This document shows, piece by piece, positions 1-10,720 of a DNA stretch of 64,000 bases. The stretch covers positions 17,821 to 81,820 of the forward strand of contig JAMKCH010002877.1 of NCBI GenBank assembly GCA_023653785.1, in the 5' to 3' direction. Below the pieces are notes generated by a model that worked only from the letters and a program-made list of their open reading frames with translations, did not search any database and was not told the DNA's origin. The stretch comes from Ophioderma brevispina. Its lineage: Eukaryota > Echinodermata > Ophiuroidea > Amphilepidida > Ophiodermatidae. Each line of letters starts with the position of its first letter. The first letter of the stretch is position 1. A program made the translations under genes and the position numbers.

Positions 1-895
1 CCTATATGACCTTCATCAGATGGCTCACAGTTGATTGTGAAGCATATACTGTGAAATTACCAGGTGGTTTAGCTTGATCTCCCATTTTGTGAGATATCAG
101 TTGATATTGCCAGTATGTATTGATTTGGTTTGACCAATGGCCTTCATCGGATGACTCATAGTTTAGTGTGAAGCATTTACTGTGATGGTTACTAGGCACT
201 TTAGATTGGTCAGTGCACACAATTTACATTACTGGTATGTATCAACGTGCCTTGACCTACATGACCAGATGGCTCATTGTGAAGCATATACTTATGCTGG
301 TGCCCTGCGCCTTGGTCTTTGCTTTATTGCTCAGACTACCCAAGAATGCAGGTACAGGCTAATCATTATTAGTCACAATTGTGCCTAGTAGATGCACCCC
401 CTCAAATCACCGCCTGATATGCTGAGATACACATTAATCATGCATGTAGGATGGATGCTGTGGAAGTGATAGTTCATGCACGCCGTGTACCAAGCGTCAC
501 ACAGTTCAAAACAACCCATGTCAGAGCTTTGAAAGTGCATTGGCCATTGAGTTACTGACTTTCATTAGCATGTACCTGTCTTTGGTCAGTTGTGATGTGG
601 TGAGAGCCCAAAGTCGCAGGAAACGGCAAAGCATGTACTGTGAAATTACCAGGTGGTTTAGCATGATCTCCCATTTTGCAAGACATCAGTTGACATTGCC
701 AGTATGTATTATGTGGTTTGACCTATATGACCTTTGTCAGATGGCTCACAGTGTGAAGCATATGCTGTGAAATTGCTGGGTGGTTTAACTTGGTCAGTGC
801 ACACAGTTGACATTGCTGGTATGTATTGGCCTTCAGCCACTCGATGGTCAGTGGATTTTTGGATAGTGAGGGTCAGTACTATCCGTCTGTCTGTC
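1..895. repeat. Degenerate tandem array, unit about 120-135 bp
   Basis: Successive copies share the landmarks GATGGCTCACAG, GTGAAGCATATACTGTGAAA, TACCAGGTGGTTTAGC and CCAGTATGTATT. Two copies lie at about 5-137 and 138-258, a truncated copy starts near 259, and two more lie at about 633-721 and 722-830. Roughly 370 bases of unrelated sequence separate the two groups. The array starts at the window edge and probably continues to the left. I see no open frame of any length and do not recognise the family. Confidence 0.75.
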
Positions 896-907
896 ATTCA
901 TTAACAG

Positions 908-1235
908 AGGTTAAAGGGGGATGGTCCGATTTAAGTATATAAAGTTTTTCATCTTGATAGAATGGCCGTCACCCAAAAACCCCCATCTGTAACATTTCGT
1001 GCCAATATTTCAATCCGTTTTGATGTGACAGCTAGAAACGTGATTTTGTGAGCCCCATAGAGTACTGTGCAAAACTAATCATTGGTTGACCAAAATAAGG
1101 TACACTTTTGCTCTTAACTTCCAAACCAAACATCCTTTAGCCCTAAGATTTCACAGGTAAATGAGAAAAATAGTAGCTTTCTTCTGATACCAAAATTTCG
1201 ACCACTTCCAGTAAAATCTGGGGTTCTAAGCTAGG
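908..1235 (+). repeat. Interspersed repeat family R1, copy 1
   Basis: This segment matches the reverse complement of 29985-30310 along its whole length. Shared blocks include TAGAATGGC, ATATTTCAATCCGTTTT, CCCCATAGAGTACTGTG, AACTTCCAAACCAA and ATGAGAAAAATAGTAGCTT. A shorter fragment of the family (CCCATAGAGTACTGT) sits near 5600. There is no coding capacity. The two copies look clearly diverged, so this is an old dispersed repeat of unknown class. Confidence 0.7.
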
Positions 1236-1256
1236 CTATCAGCGATCGGGCCATGG

Positions 1257-1405
1257 AAAGAAAGAAAGAGAGAGAGAGAGAGAGAGAAAGAAAGAGGAAA
1301 AGGAAAGGAGGAAAAGGAAAGGGGAAAAAGGAAAGGGGAAAAAGGAAAGGGGAGAAAGGGGAAAAAGGAAAGGGGAAAAAGGAAAAAGGGGAAAGGGAAA
1401 GGAAA
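1257..1405. repeat. Polypurine low-complexity tract (GA then GGGGAAAAA repeats)
   Basis: The plus strand is almost pure purine: a (GA)n stretch followed by about ten irregular GGAAAGGGGAAAAA-type units. Such tracts can form triplex DNA. The proline/serine/phenylalanine-rich frame on the opposite strand is a product of the repeat and is not a gene. Confidence 0.85.
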
Positions 1406-2274
1406 CTCTTATTACTCTAAGGAAGCATGTAAAACAATTATAATAATTGTGACCAGGGCTCAAACTTAGCACTAGCCCGATTCACATCTTCTAGTTGTTA
1501 ATACGTCAAGCAACTAGTTAATGAAGGAGGGCAAGTTAAAAAAGCAAGCCTTGTGGGCAAATTGTTGAAAAAGTTAACTTCAAGGTCTGTACATGTGCTT
1601 TCTGTTTAAAAGAAAATACAAATGAACGCATTTCTATTTGGGAAAATGATTTGATTAAATTGTAATATTAAGCCTGATTTGCCATTTGTAAATGCAACCA
1701 TCACCTTGCAATGCAAAAACCACTGAACTTGAAAAATTTATATTCAAAGTAATAAATAAATATTGCCTATTTTTCTAAATTGCATTATTCAGCCCAGAAA
1801 TTTTACTTGTGTGCACAATTGTGAATATTAAAAAATAGTGCCATATTTTTGTCCTGGAAGTCAATATATTTTTTTTCAGGGGCAGCCATGACCAATTATC
1901 AAAATGTTTTAAACTCAAATTATTTGAATTATGCTTGGTTGCCAATATATTTATATGCTGCCATATTTGTACACACTCCTATATCATCCCTTAGTTAAGA
2001 GATGTTTAATAATTTTAAAGTGATTTTTGTAAGTATGTAAATAGATTTATAACAGGGTATATTTGTACATATCAAATGTGAAATTTATTATTTAAACACA
2101 TTTATGTAATTGATGATATAGGATGTAAGATGTACATTTTGATTTAGAATAGGGAGTAGAAGTAATTGCTGCATATACTATGTAAAATATGAATAAAATG
2201 GTTATTTGATAACATGTGAAGGTGTTCATTCATGGTCCATATGTGTATATTATGTAAGCTATGTTATGTTATGT
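1406..2274. other. AT-rich spacer, no gene seen
   Basis: Unique-looking AT-rich sequence with stops in all frames and no recognisable domain or repeat pair. An AATAAA hexamer occurs near 2191 but no transcript can be tied to it. Confidence 0.5.
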
Positions 2275-2282
2275 GGCTATTA

Positions 2283-2469
2283 CAGGGGTTCTCAATTATT
2301 TTAGCTGAAGGGCCAGAGAATGCCAAACTTGTTTGAAAGTTCCCTACTTGAGGCCCAAATACACCTGAATTTCTTATGTTCCCTTTATATTTTAGATCAA
2401 ATCGAGGGCCAAAAATCAATGGTTGGCGGGCCGGATTTGGCCCGCAGGCCGCCTATTGAGAACCCCCTG
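2283..2469. mobile_element. hAT-type non-autonomous DNA transposon (MITE)
   Basis: The ends form an imperfect terminal inverted repeat, CAGGGGTTCTCAAT at the left and the complement of the same motif at the right. The element is flanked by an exact 8-bp direct repeat GGCTATTA (2275-2282 and 2470-2477). An 8-bp target duplication with CAGGG-type ends is the hallmark of the hAT superfamily. The 187-bp interior contains a GC-rich block near the right end (GGGCCGGATTTGGCCCGC) and no coding capacity, so it would have been moved by a transposase encoded elsewhere. Confidence 0.88.
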
Positions 2470-2539
2470 GGCTATTATTATGTGGCTATTGGCTAGTAAT
2501 GCTTCGCTGAGTAACCTTTCGGGGGGGGGGGCAATCAAG

Positions 2540-2775
2540 CTTCTCATGACAGTCAACTGAATAGCTGTAGTGGGTTTTTTTTCACCGCACAAGGAAATGG
2601 GGTTGGGTTTGGATTTGAGCCAAAGCTAATCCAGCTTCCAAATGCAGCTTTCATCCAGCTTCACATGGCAGTCAATTGAATAGCTGTAGTAGTGATTTCT
2701 GACAAGGAATGGGGTTGGGTTTGGATTTGAGCTAAAGCTAATCTAGCTGCAGTATTCAGCTTCAAGCTTCACATT
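2540..2775. repeat. Tandem duplication, unit about 119 bp
   Basis: Two adjacent copies begin CTTCTCATGACAGTCAACTG and CTTCACATGGCAGTCAATTG. Both continue through ATAGCTGTAGT, AAGGAATGGGGTTGGGTTT and AAAGCTAATC. A third copy seems to start at about 2768 and stops. It is preceded by a G homopolymer at 2521-2531. Confidence 0.8.
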
Positions 2776-3646
2776 GTTATGTGATGGTATCTGATACCCC
2801 TGGTAAAATAAAGAGCGCCCTCCTTCTAGTCTCCATGATGCCTCTAGCTTGTAATTGTACAATAGGGTAGTCTTTACCAATCAACATGATGTCAGTATGG
2901 TTTTCAGACATTTTGTTGGATTCTCCTGCCCGTTCTGATGTGAGTCCCTTTGTCGTGGATGTCGTCAAAAAGTACCCATGTTGATAAGCAAAGACTATGC
3001 TATTACACAAGTAATTATGAGCAAGAGGCAACATGGTTTCTTTCTCTATTCTGGCATCATGGATGTCAGGTGCATGCACCTCGAGGGTCTAAAAAAAGGA
3101 GAAAAGAAGGAAAAGGCATTGAAATAAGGCTCAAATTGCAGAAAAAAAGCTCTGCCCCTGGACCCCCGTTGAGGCCTTAAGTGACCCTCTGGACCCCCTG
3201 CTGTTGTGGTTCTGATCATCACCAGGATCCGCACCCTACACGCATAGATATTGAGGATAATTGTAGGTGAACATGCATAAGAGTTGTATGTATTAAACAA
3301 ATTTGTACAGTGTTAGAAAAATAGGCCACAGTTCTGTCAACTATTGTATGCCTTGATTTCTTTTATCACAGTCGTAACTGTGAAATTGAAATTCTTTTAC
3401 AACTGCCAATATCAAATTACATACCTATATGTACATATGTCTTGCATAAAGTTTTATTGAAATATGCAAAAGCACATGTCAACCTTGGAACCGTGATGAC
3501 TGTTGCAAATATTTTAAGTGCTAGCACAGTACACACAGCATTAATTACCTGTATTTTCTCTACTAAACGCCCCAGGGATGTTGCATTTTCGTAAAGTGGC
3601 ATTTTGTTACAGGCAAATTTTCAATGAGAAACTTGCTTTGTAAGCT
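2776..3646. other. Spacer, no gene seen
   Basis: No conserved domain, repeat pair or RNA signature found. The frames here are short and carry no recognisable motif. Confidence 0.45.
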
Positions 3647-4218
3647 TAATGTTTGGGAAGAAAATGCATTTGCAGTTTGCTTCCAAGTTCAAATGAAATA
3701 TGGCAGTGCCCGCCAAAACCGTGTATGATCAGTAGTACAAGGCCTAAAAAAGTTTTTGTTTGCCGTAATGGAGGAAAAATATTAGGGAAGGTCGATCGTT
3801 CGGTCAATTTTCTTTTTTTAAGATGAACTTAAAAAAAAAAAAAAAAAAAAAATGAAGCATGGCGAAAAATCCGCCCGTTTTCTTCGTATGTCAAAAAAGC
3901 AAAAATTAAAATGCCTCTATTTTGTTAATTTTACATCAAATTGTATTATTTTTTCGGGAATTTGTGATGTATGTACTTATATTTTATGAATGTAAGTCAA
4001 ACTGAGCTTGACAAAAATCTTGACATATTTCCTTTAATGTTTGGGGAGAAAATGCATTTGCAGTTTGCTTCCAAGTAAAAATGAAATATGGAAGTGCCCG
4101 CCAAAACTGTGTATGATCAGTAGTACAAGGCCTAAAAAAATGTTTGTTTGCCATAACGGAGGAAAAATATTAGGGAAGGTCGGTTGTTCGGTCAATTTTC
4201 TTTTTTTAAGATGAACTT
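3647..4218. repeat. Two direct copies of a 184-bp segment
   Basis: Copy A (3647-3830) and copy B (4034-4218) are nearly identical. They run from AATGTTTGG through ATGCATTTGCAGTTTGCTTC, GTGTATGATCAGTAGTACAA and GGTCAATTTTCTTTTTTTAA to GATGAACTT. Copy A is followed by a poly-A run of about 22 bases and 180 bases of other sequence before copy B starts. The layout suggests a local duplication that carried the left end of the inverted-repeat element at 4125-4473. Confidence 0.82.
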
Positions 4219-4473
4219 CAACATGCTACTATTTAAGTTTTTTTTAATGACATAGCAAATATCTTTTATTTGAATTGTAGTTGTTTTGTTGCCTTGTGAT
4301 ATTTTTCATTCCTGTCTTGGTAAAAAAGTTTTTTTAATTGTGAATGAAAATCATGGGTTGGTCGGCAGAATTTTAAAAAATGTTATGCTAATTTGCATCA
4401 TTTGAGTTGGCAGGCTTTTTTAGGGTCGGTCAGGTTATGGCAATGGCAAACAAACTTTTTGGGGGGGCCTTGT
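4125..4473. mobile_element. Terminal-inverted-repeat element of about 349 bp
   Basis: The left end reads ACAAGGCCTAAAAAAATGTT followed by TGTTTGCCAT. The right end, reverse complemented, reads ACAAGGCCCCCCCAAAAAG followed by TTTGTTTGCCAT, so the two ends pair over about 30 bases. A second copy of the left end occurs at about 3732 inside direct repeat copy A. I could not find a clear target duplication. There is no coding capacity. Confidence 0.6.
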
Positions 4474-4665
4474 CACTTTGAAATTGCATCTGTAAGTGGA
4501 GTTTCATACAAAATGGGATTTGCTTAGTTCTTTTAAATAATCATTTTACTCTAATTTAGCAATGAACTGGATAGAAGTTGGAAGTTAGAAATGGGTTTGT
4601 CCATGCAGTTTTGCAAGTGTGATCTGTACCAATTGCCCATTTTTATTAAGCTTACTCACATGATA

Positions 4666-4891
4666 CCACATCAGGGACTGACTTTTAAAATAAGGTGGTG
4701 CTCGGTAAAAAGCTCCCCTGGTCATATCAGGGGGAGCTTTAAGGGGAGCTTTTCATGGCATATACCAGTGCTAACCATGGATAGAGCAGATTCCCAAGGG
4801 GAGCTTTAAATCGCTCTCCTACAAAGTGCTTTAGGAGAGCTATAGGGGAGCTATTGCTCTCACTCTCCTTAAAAGTCAGTCCCTGCCACAT
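4666..4891. mobile_element. MITE with 17-bp inverted ends and 6-bp target duplication
   Basis: The element at 4672-4885 starts with CAGGGACTGACTTTTAA and ends with its exact reverse complement. The hexamer CCACAT directly abuts both ends (4666-4671 and 4886-4891). The interior is built from repeats of AGCTCCCC and GGGGAGCTTTA in both orientations, so the transcript or single strand would fold into several hairpins. The superfamily is uncertain because a 6-bp duplication is not the norm for hAT or Mutator. No protein is encoded. Confidence 0.85.
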
Positions 4892-5022
4892 GGGAAGCGT
4901 GTACTGGCCATGTGTGAAACATTTTGGGTGAAAAATAGTGAAGATGTTTTTTTTTTTTTGAGGAGGAGCATTTCTTAACGAAAATATAGTAGGTTGAAAT
5001 GCATACTGTACAAGCTAAGCAT

Positions 5023-5281
5023 CCCATTCAGTGGCGGCTTCAGACTTCTTTTTCGGTGGAGAAAGTGAAATTTTTTTGGGGGCTAAAGTCAAATTCTGGG
5101 GAACAAAATATCAAAAATTTTGAAGATTTTCAACCAAAACTTGTGATTTTTGGCCCCAAATCACTGATTTTTTCCAAAAATCCATCATTTTTCTTTTGGC
5201 CAGGGGAAAACTGGGGGGGGCAAGAAAGAAATTTGGGGGAGCAAATTCCCCCATGCCCCCCTGGCACCACCACTGCCCATT
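5023..5281. mobile_element. CAGTGGCGG-family MITE, copy 1
   Basis: The element (5029-5275) starts CAGTGGCGGCTTCAG and ends with the complement of CAGTGGTGGTGCCAG. CCCATT is repeated on both sides (5023-5028, 5276-5281). Two relatives are at 37638-37888 and 45392-45693. All three carry the internal signature AAATATCAAAA or its variants, plus a block of the type TTTTGGCCCCAAATC. G and C runs next to the ends can pair with each other. Non-coding. Confidence 0.8.
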
Positions 5282-5878
5282 CAGAAGCAATTCTAGCTAT
5301 TGCTTCACTTGTATCATACCAGTAAATATGAAATTACCATACCAACTCAAGTATTTTCTCTTTTTTTTGTGAAGGAAAGCTTTGAAAAAGTCACAAGGAT
5401 TGAACCAAATTGCCGACATTTCACCTGGGTAGCTGGCAGTCGAGACCTGCTGACAGCAATACTTGTATTCTGGTGACCTGTTCTTTGACCATGATTTTGA
5501 CCTAAATATTTGTTTCAAAATGTTTATATTTTTAAACATTAATAACATTTTAATTTGAATCTGACATACCATTTTAATGTGAGCAGTGCATTACAGTAGC
5601 CCATAGAGTACTGTACAACTACAAACTATTTTCCGGTTACCATAAACAAACCATATATTTAGCTTGTAGCATCATAATGGGAAAGAAGTCACTCAAAAAT
5701 ATTTGCAGATGAGATGGGAAAAATACAATCTCAGGTGTGATGGTGTGAAAGGTGGGGTCGAGGCTGAGGATCATATAGTTAAAACAATGGATAGAAAATT
5801 ACGGCACAGGACAAAAGTTAGTGCACACAGTATATGATTATGTATAGTGGTTCGTATTCAATGGAAACGTATTACAAT
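5282..5878. other. Spacer with a fragment of repeat R1
   Basis: A short piece of repeat family R1 (CCCATAGAGTACTGT) lies near 5600. Nothing else is recognisable and no coding sequence is supported. Confidence 0.45.
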
Positions 5879-6190
5879 AATGGAAACCAGAGGGTGTTTT
5901 GAACCAATCCCATAATGCATTGCAATGTGCCCATACTCTGCTGTATTAAACACACGTTAATACTTTAGGGATAAAAAGTGTTCCAAAAGTTAAAGAACCA
6001 CCGGACATTTCACGATCATGCTAAAAATTCCCCCTAAGTACTAACGCTTTGTGGGCTAAAATGAGTGTGAAAGTCGGGGTTTTATGTGCTAAGAATGGGA
6101 TTTTAGTTGGATCACATGACCCTATTGAGGTGAAATTTCCCAAAACTGGTGCATTGTGGGATTGACTCAATACACCCTCTGAATGGAAAC
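5879..6190. mobile_element. MITE family M9, copy 1 (9-bp target duplication)
   Basis: The element at 5888-6181 has long inverted ends. The left begins CAGAGGGTGTTTTGAACCAA and the right, reverse complemented, begins CAGAGGGTGTATTGAGTCAA. Pairing continues through CAATCCCATAATGCA. It is bounded by the exact 9-bp duplication AATGGAAAC (5879-5887, 6182-6190). A second copy is at 22267-22538. Nine-base duplications are typical of Mutator-like elements, so a MULE-mobilised MITE is the best guess. Non-coding. Confidence 0.88.
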
Positions 6191-9100
6191 TGAACCACAA
6201 TAATGGCGTGTCTATGGTAACTGAATCACAATAATGGCGTGGCTCTTTACCCATAATATGAATCATGAGAGGTGGTCCATATGTATTTAATTGTATATAT
6301 TTTGCTGCCATATGTTGAGAATCGCATAATTGGATATCCCTGATTTGTTTCATGTTTTAACAATTATGCTGCCTTTATGTACATGCCGCTAAATGCTACA
6401 ACTGAATGTCAGCCTCCTGAATTCCAGCAAAATGTAATCTTTGCCAAGAGAGGTCCGTTTACGGACAAAAATACAAACTTGCAAATTTCTTACAGACACG
6501 ATCGAATTGAAAAGTAAGATTGGGTATGCTTGCGATTACTAAAGAGGGGGGCTAATGGTTAAGATGGATATAAAAATCTCACCTTTTGGGGTATGTCGTG
6601 GGAGGGGGATGAGGCTTGTGGATCCCGAAATGCCCCTTTAAGGCCTGAATATGTTTGACAAAACAACATTTCTGCATTTAATGAAAACTCTTCAATTCAA
6701 TAAAAAAGCTGCTCAATGATTTAAGAATAGTACTTGGTCAAAATGGATTTTATCAATATGATGAGGGGACAAATATAGTGGCAAGTTTAATCATTCAGTT
6801 CCTGTATTATATTCACATGTACAGCTTCATAGTTAATAGGTTAATAATAATTTAGGTTAATAATCTCATTTCTAGGATAATAAATTATGAATTACAGTAT
6901 TTTTCCCATGCAATATATCATGTAAATGGTCTACAATTTTGATATATTTTGTAATGTATCTTCATTGGTTTTCATCCCTTTGTGTGACTTTTGTGACTTG
7001 ATATTTTAATTGATATGAATTGTGCTATAATACGAAATCAAATCGCTTTTTGCCATGGTAAACAATATTGTCATTTTTTTGTCACTTTGCACTAGTGCAG
7101 TTAGGCACATACATAAGTCCAAATTCTGTATGTTCCATCCATATGTGTGTGTGTCGTGCGTGTAATGTTGTGTGTTTGTTAACCACCTTTTCAGATTGCT
7201 CGTGCATGTACAACCTTAAAGAAGAACCTGTATCACAAGACATAACTTATGATACAATATACGCTATAAAACAATTACGGAACCGATTAAGGAGTGTTTT
7301 TTCATGGAAAACGGGATATACTAACCATAAAATGAATTAAAAAGAACATTTGTCCTCACCACATCGCTATTTGAATTCGCTCTAAAACTGTTCGCATTCA
7401 ATTATCTTAGACCCTCGGTTTTTTTAATTAATATTGAGAAAGGTATTAGTGTCGGGAGAAAATCGTGAAAAAAAAAGGTGGTATTCAATTTAATTACCCC
7501 AACAAGAATTTGAAGGTGCAATGCTGAAAAGTAATTTTTTCACAACCCAATTCTATTCAGTTTCTGCAATGTTTGGCCATCAATCGGCAAGGAATCGAAC
7601 CAGTTCGAATATTCACGTAATGAGCATAAAACTTTTTTCATGAATGTTCCATTTAGTAAGATAGGTGTGTGTAAAAACGTTGGCAATCTGCTCTCTTTGA
7701 CAGTAGAAAAAAAATTGATCGATATCATCAACAATGCTTGTTATGTATAAATAGCGCTCTATTTTATTCCCGGGATTTTGGAATGTGGTCAATCATTGCC
7801 CGGTTAACTTTTGTTGTTATTCATGTTGTTTAATTAGATGATGTGACATCAATTTACAACGCAACTAGCACCTGGTCTAAACTGCACGTGATTGGAGGTT
7901 GGCAAGGATATCACATACGAGGCTACAGCACTATCAAAAAAGCTATTTATACTGATTGAGCTTGATTTAAAAAGCACAAGCCCTACCGGGGGGGGGTGCT
8001 CACGCATACCCCGCCGGACATTGCTTTTGTTTCTTGCCCGCGGTGATGTCACATAGCACATCGTCTATACAAAATATGTCGCTTCAAACGTTTTCAAAGA
8101 ACTACAAATACAATACATTCCTTTTATTAGTCCTTTTAAGAGAGATTGAGACATTAATGAGCAGGTCACTGTCGCGCCCAAAGCCTTCTGGGTTCCGCCG
8201 TATTGACCGCAGTGGTGGGTATCGTTACATAGTCTCTTCGCTCCTACCTGGTATGTATAATACCAAAGACCACCTCAACAACAACTCATTTGGTAATTGT
8301 AACTCGACGATGGACAGATTATTTGCAACTTTGAGGGGAAAAGGGTCAAATTTCAATAGATTTGTAGATAAAATTCCATCCATATATTTTTTGAAATTTA
8401 AAATTCCTTTTTGGGTAATTTCGTGAATACAAATTTGTTCTTTCATTTCATCACAATTTTTTCCCGACAACCTCTACCTTCTCTAATAATTAATTAAAAC
8501 ACGAGGGTCTAAAAGCTAATTGAGGAGTGGACAGAGTTTATATGTGGATATGTATTTGTGTTATGCTCAACGGAGGGCACAGTAGCATCATACATCGTTG
8601 GTCACACATATGCTTTCATAGTGTATTTCCTATGGCATTATGACGCAAACATGGCCGCCGTATCGCATAACACGTTATACAAAAGTGCGATTTTTAAATA
8701 GGCCATGGTCAGAACGAGATGTTTTTAATTCACAAATTGTTAGGGGTAATATAATTCTGCTGGTGACTTCTGGAGGAAACCAGTCGATATGTGGTTCATA
8801 ATTATTTTATTAGTGTATATTGTTTAAATATTATTTCGGTTGCAGAAAACAACGGGTTTGTGTGTTTTTTTTTTTTTTGTTAACTCCAATTGGTCGCCAT
8901 ACTCCCGGTCATGGGTGCACACCATAAACGACTTGCATGTCATGGTAGGGTAAAGTCATCAGAGTCACTTGCTGCAGGGAGTGAAGGAATGGTGGGGGGG
9001 GGGGGATCAACAAAAGTAGGTGACACTAGTGGGTTGTAGACTGCTTTGTCTTATTCTATTGGCTTCCATTCCCATTCCATGCCATCATAATATGTTTCCC

Positions 9101-10135
9101 TTATTCTAAATAATAGACAATTTATGCAATCCAAATCGAGGCCTTACTCAACTTTCAAAGAGCCGTGCAACTGTGTAAACAAAATGCCTGTGCAGTCCAT
9201 TCCCATTGAGAACTTTAACATGAGCAGTAAACTGTGCATAGACCAATAGAACGATCCATCGAATGCATCCTCTTTGTGCCCATTCTCCATCCGGGACCTG
9301 TCCAGAGGTCTGTTTTCAAAAAAATTGTTGTTTTTTTCGTTCACGTCGCCGAACATGCCTACAATACACTCCAAGTACCTTTTCACGTGAAGTTGATCTT
9401 ACAAAAATGTAGACGAATATCTGAGGAACAAAAACAATCGAGTGCACTGGTGTATGAAATTCATGACAAACGTGATTTTTTTGTCTGTAACTGTTCCCTA
9501 CTTGTCACCTGATGGCCGATTACACAACTATAGTGCAACCGTCACAGATAGATTAAGTTTTCTTTCTGGTATACTCATTACGCTCTTACCCGAATGTAGT
9601 TAGCCGACTTGAGTCTGGTACAGTTCCCGGCATGGAAATGGGCACAATCCGAGATGCATTTCGGTGATCGTGCAGAATGGTCTAATTGCAAGCCTGTGCA
9701 GTTCACTTCCTGATGTGAATGCTTTCACAGAACAAGTGAACTGTGCAAACTCAAAGCCTGTGCAGTTCACTTCAAAAAGAGTGAGATAACTTTCCCAGAG
9801 CAATTACCTGTGTAGGCTCGAACCTATGCAGCCATCACTTCCTCCCGTACCTCTGCTTATGGGCTACTATTCCCCAAACGTCACTAGTATAGTGTAATTT
9901 GGCCCAAGTAAGCAAAACCTGTCTCAGTTCTGGAGACCATACAATAAATATTTATATATCTTGGGTATGCCTTCAATTGAACTTGTATTTTGTTGCACAT
10001 AGTACATATTTAATGTAAACACACTGAGTGAATCATGAACTTATAAAAATGATGATAATAAAACGTAATGTACAAGAAGATCGTTGTCTGTGTTAGTTAT
10101 TCCATAAATTTTAATTTTTTACTTCAACTGACTGG
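6191..10135. other. Long intergenic stretch, no supported gene
   Basis: I find no conserved protein domain on either strand. The longest frame (8034-8426, +) has no recognisable motif and no codon pattern suggesting selection. Noted content: G homopolymers near 7989 and 8995; a short phrase CCTGTGCAGTTCACTTC recurring at about 9692 and 9759 with looser relatives near 9184 and 9823; and AT-rich sequence elsewhere. A polyadenylation-like ATAATAAAACG lies near 10054. Confidence 0.4.
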
Positions 10136-10202
10136 ATGAAGGGTGCCTTATGCCAACAATGGACTTTACTCCAATCCCACACGTGTGTTCCAAGACCACA
10201 GC

Positions 10203-10485
10203 CAGGCCCCATAACCAGTGGGGGATCCCCTCCCAACAAAAGAATTCCCCAAAGCAAAAAAAAACCTAAAACCGACTCAAAGGCAAAATTAATTGATATT
10301 TGCGTATCCCAAAATTAGGGTTATTTATGGTATTTTGTCGTTTAAAAAAAGGTTCAATTTTGGTAAAAAGGGTCCACGTTGGCAAATCATATCCCCCTCG
10401 TGGGAAAAAAAAGGAAACGGTCCCCTTTTGAAAAAAAATTTTTTTTGCCCCTCCCCCCCAAAAAAAATTCCTGTTTCTGGGCCTG
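10203..10485. mobile_element. Degenerate element with CAGGCCC inverted ends
   Basis: The left end reads CAGGCCCCATAACCAG and the right end reverse complements to CAGGCCCAGAAACAGG. The interior has the C-run next to the right end and the AAAA/TTTT-rich body seen in the other CAG-ended elements of this window. No clean target duplication is visible, only an offset CCACA on each side. Probably an eroded hAT-like MITE. Confidence 0.45.
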
Positions 10486-10619
10486 CCACATTTTTAGATT
10501 TCGTCTCCCAAGATGGTAACTATTCACTGTTTTTCGCTATGTCAATCACTGGACTCTGATGTTTTTAGTTGTTCAAAAGACTCACTCTACTTCACTCTAA
10601 AGATGTAATCAAATAAAGT

Positions 10620-10720
10620 TCTTGTGCCTAGAGTAGGTTCGAACCACAACCTTTAGTTCTTACAAGAGGATCAATCTAACTATTCCCACCACCGCAATCC
10701 AAGCCGGCGGCAGCTGGCAG
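10620..10720 (-). repeat. tRNA-like sequence, probably a SINE head or tRNA relic
   Basis: On the minus strand the sequence reads AAAGGTTGTGGTTCGAACC, matching the variable-arm and T-arm (B box) region of a tRNA. A weaker GTGGGAATAGTTAGATTGAT upstream stands where the A box and D arm would be. The acceptor and anticodon stems do not pair cleanly, so an active tRNA gene is unlikely. tRNA-derived SINEs keep exactly this part. It was called from the B-box motif by eye, without a covariance-model search. Confidence 0.45.

Noticed and set aside
1..895. CRISPR-like spacing of repeats
   Set aside because: Units are 120-135 bp and diverged, without unique spacers, and the DNA is animal.
1239..1472. 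Pro/Ser/Phe-rich minus-strand frame
   Set aside because: Entirely produced by the polypurine tract.
5297..5572. 91-residue minus-strand frame next to a MITE
   Set aside because: No known motif; AT-rich spacer.
8034..8426. 130-residue plus-strand frame
   Set aside because: No signal peptide, domain or repeat support. The length is within chance expectation for 64 kb.
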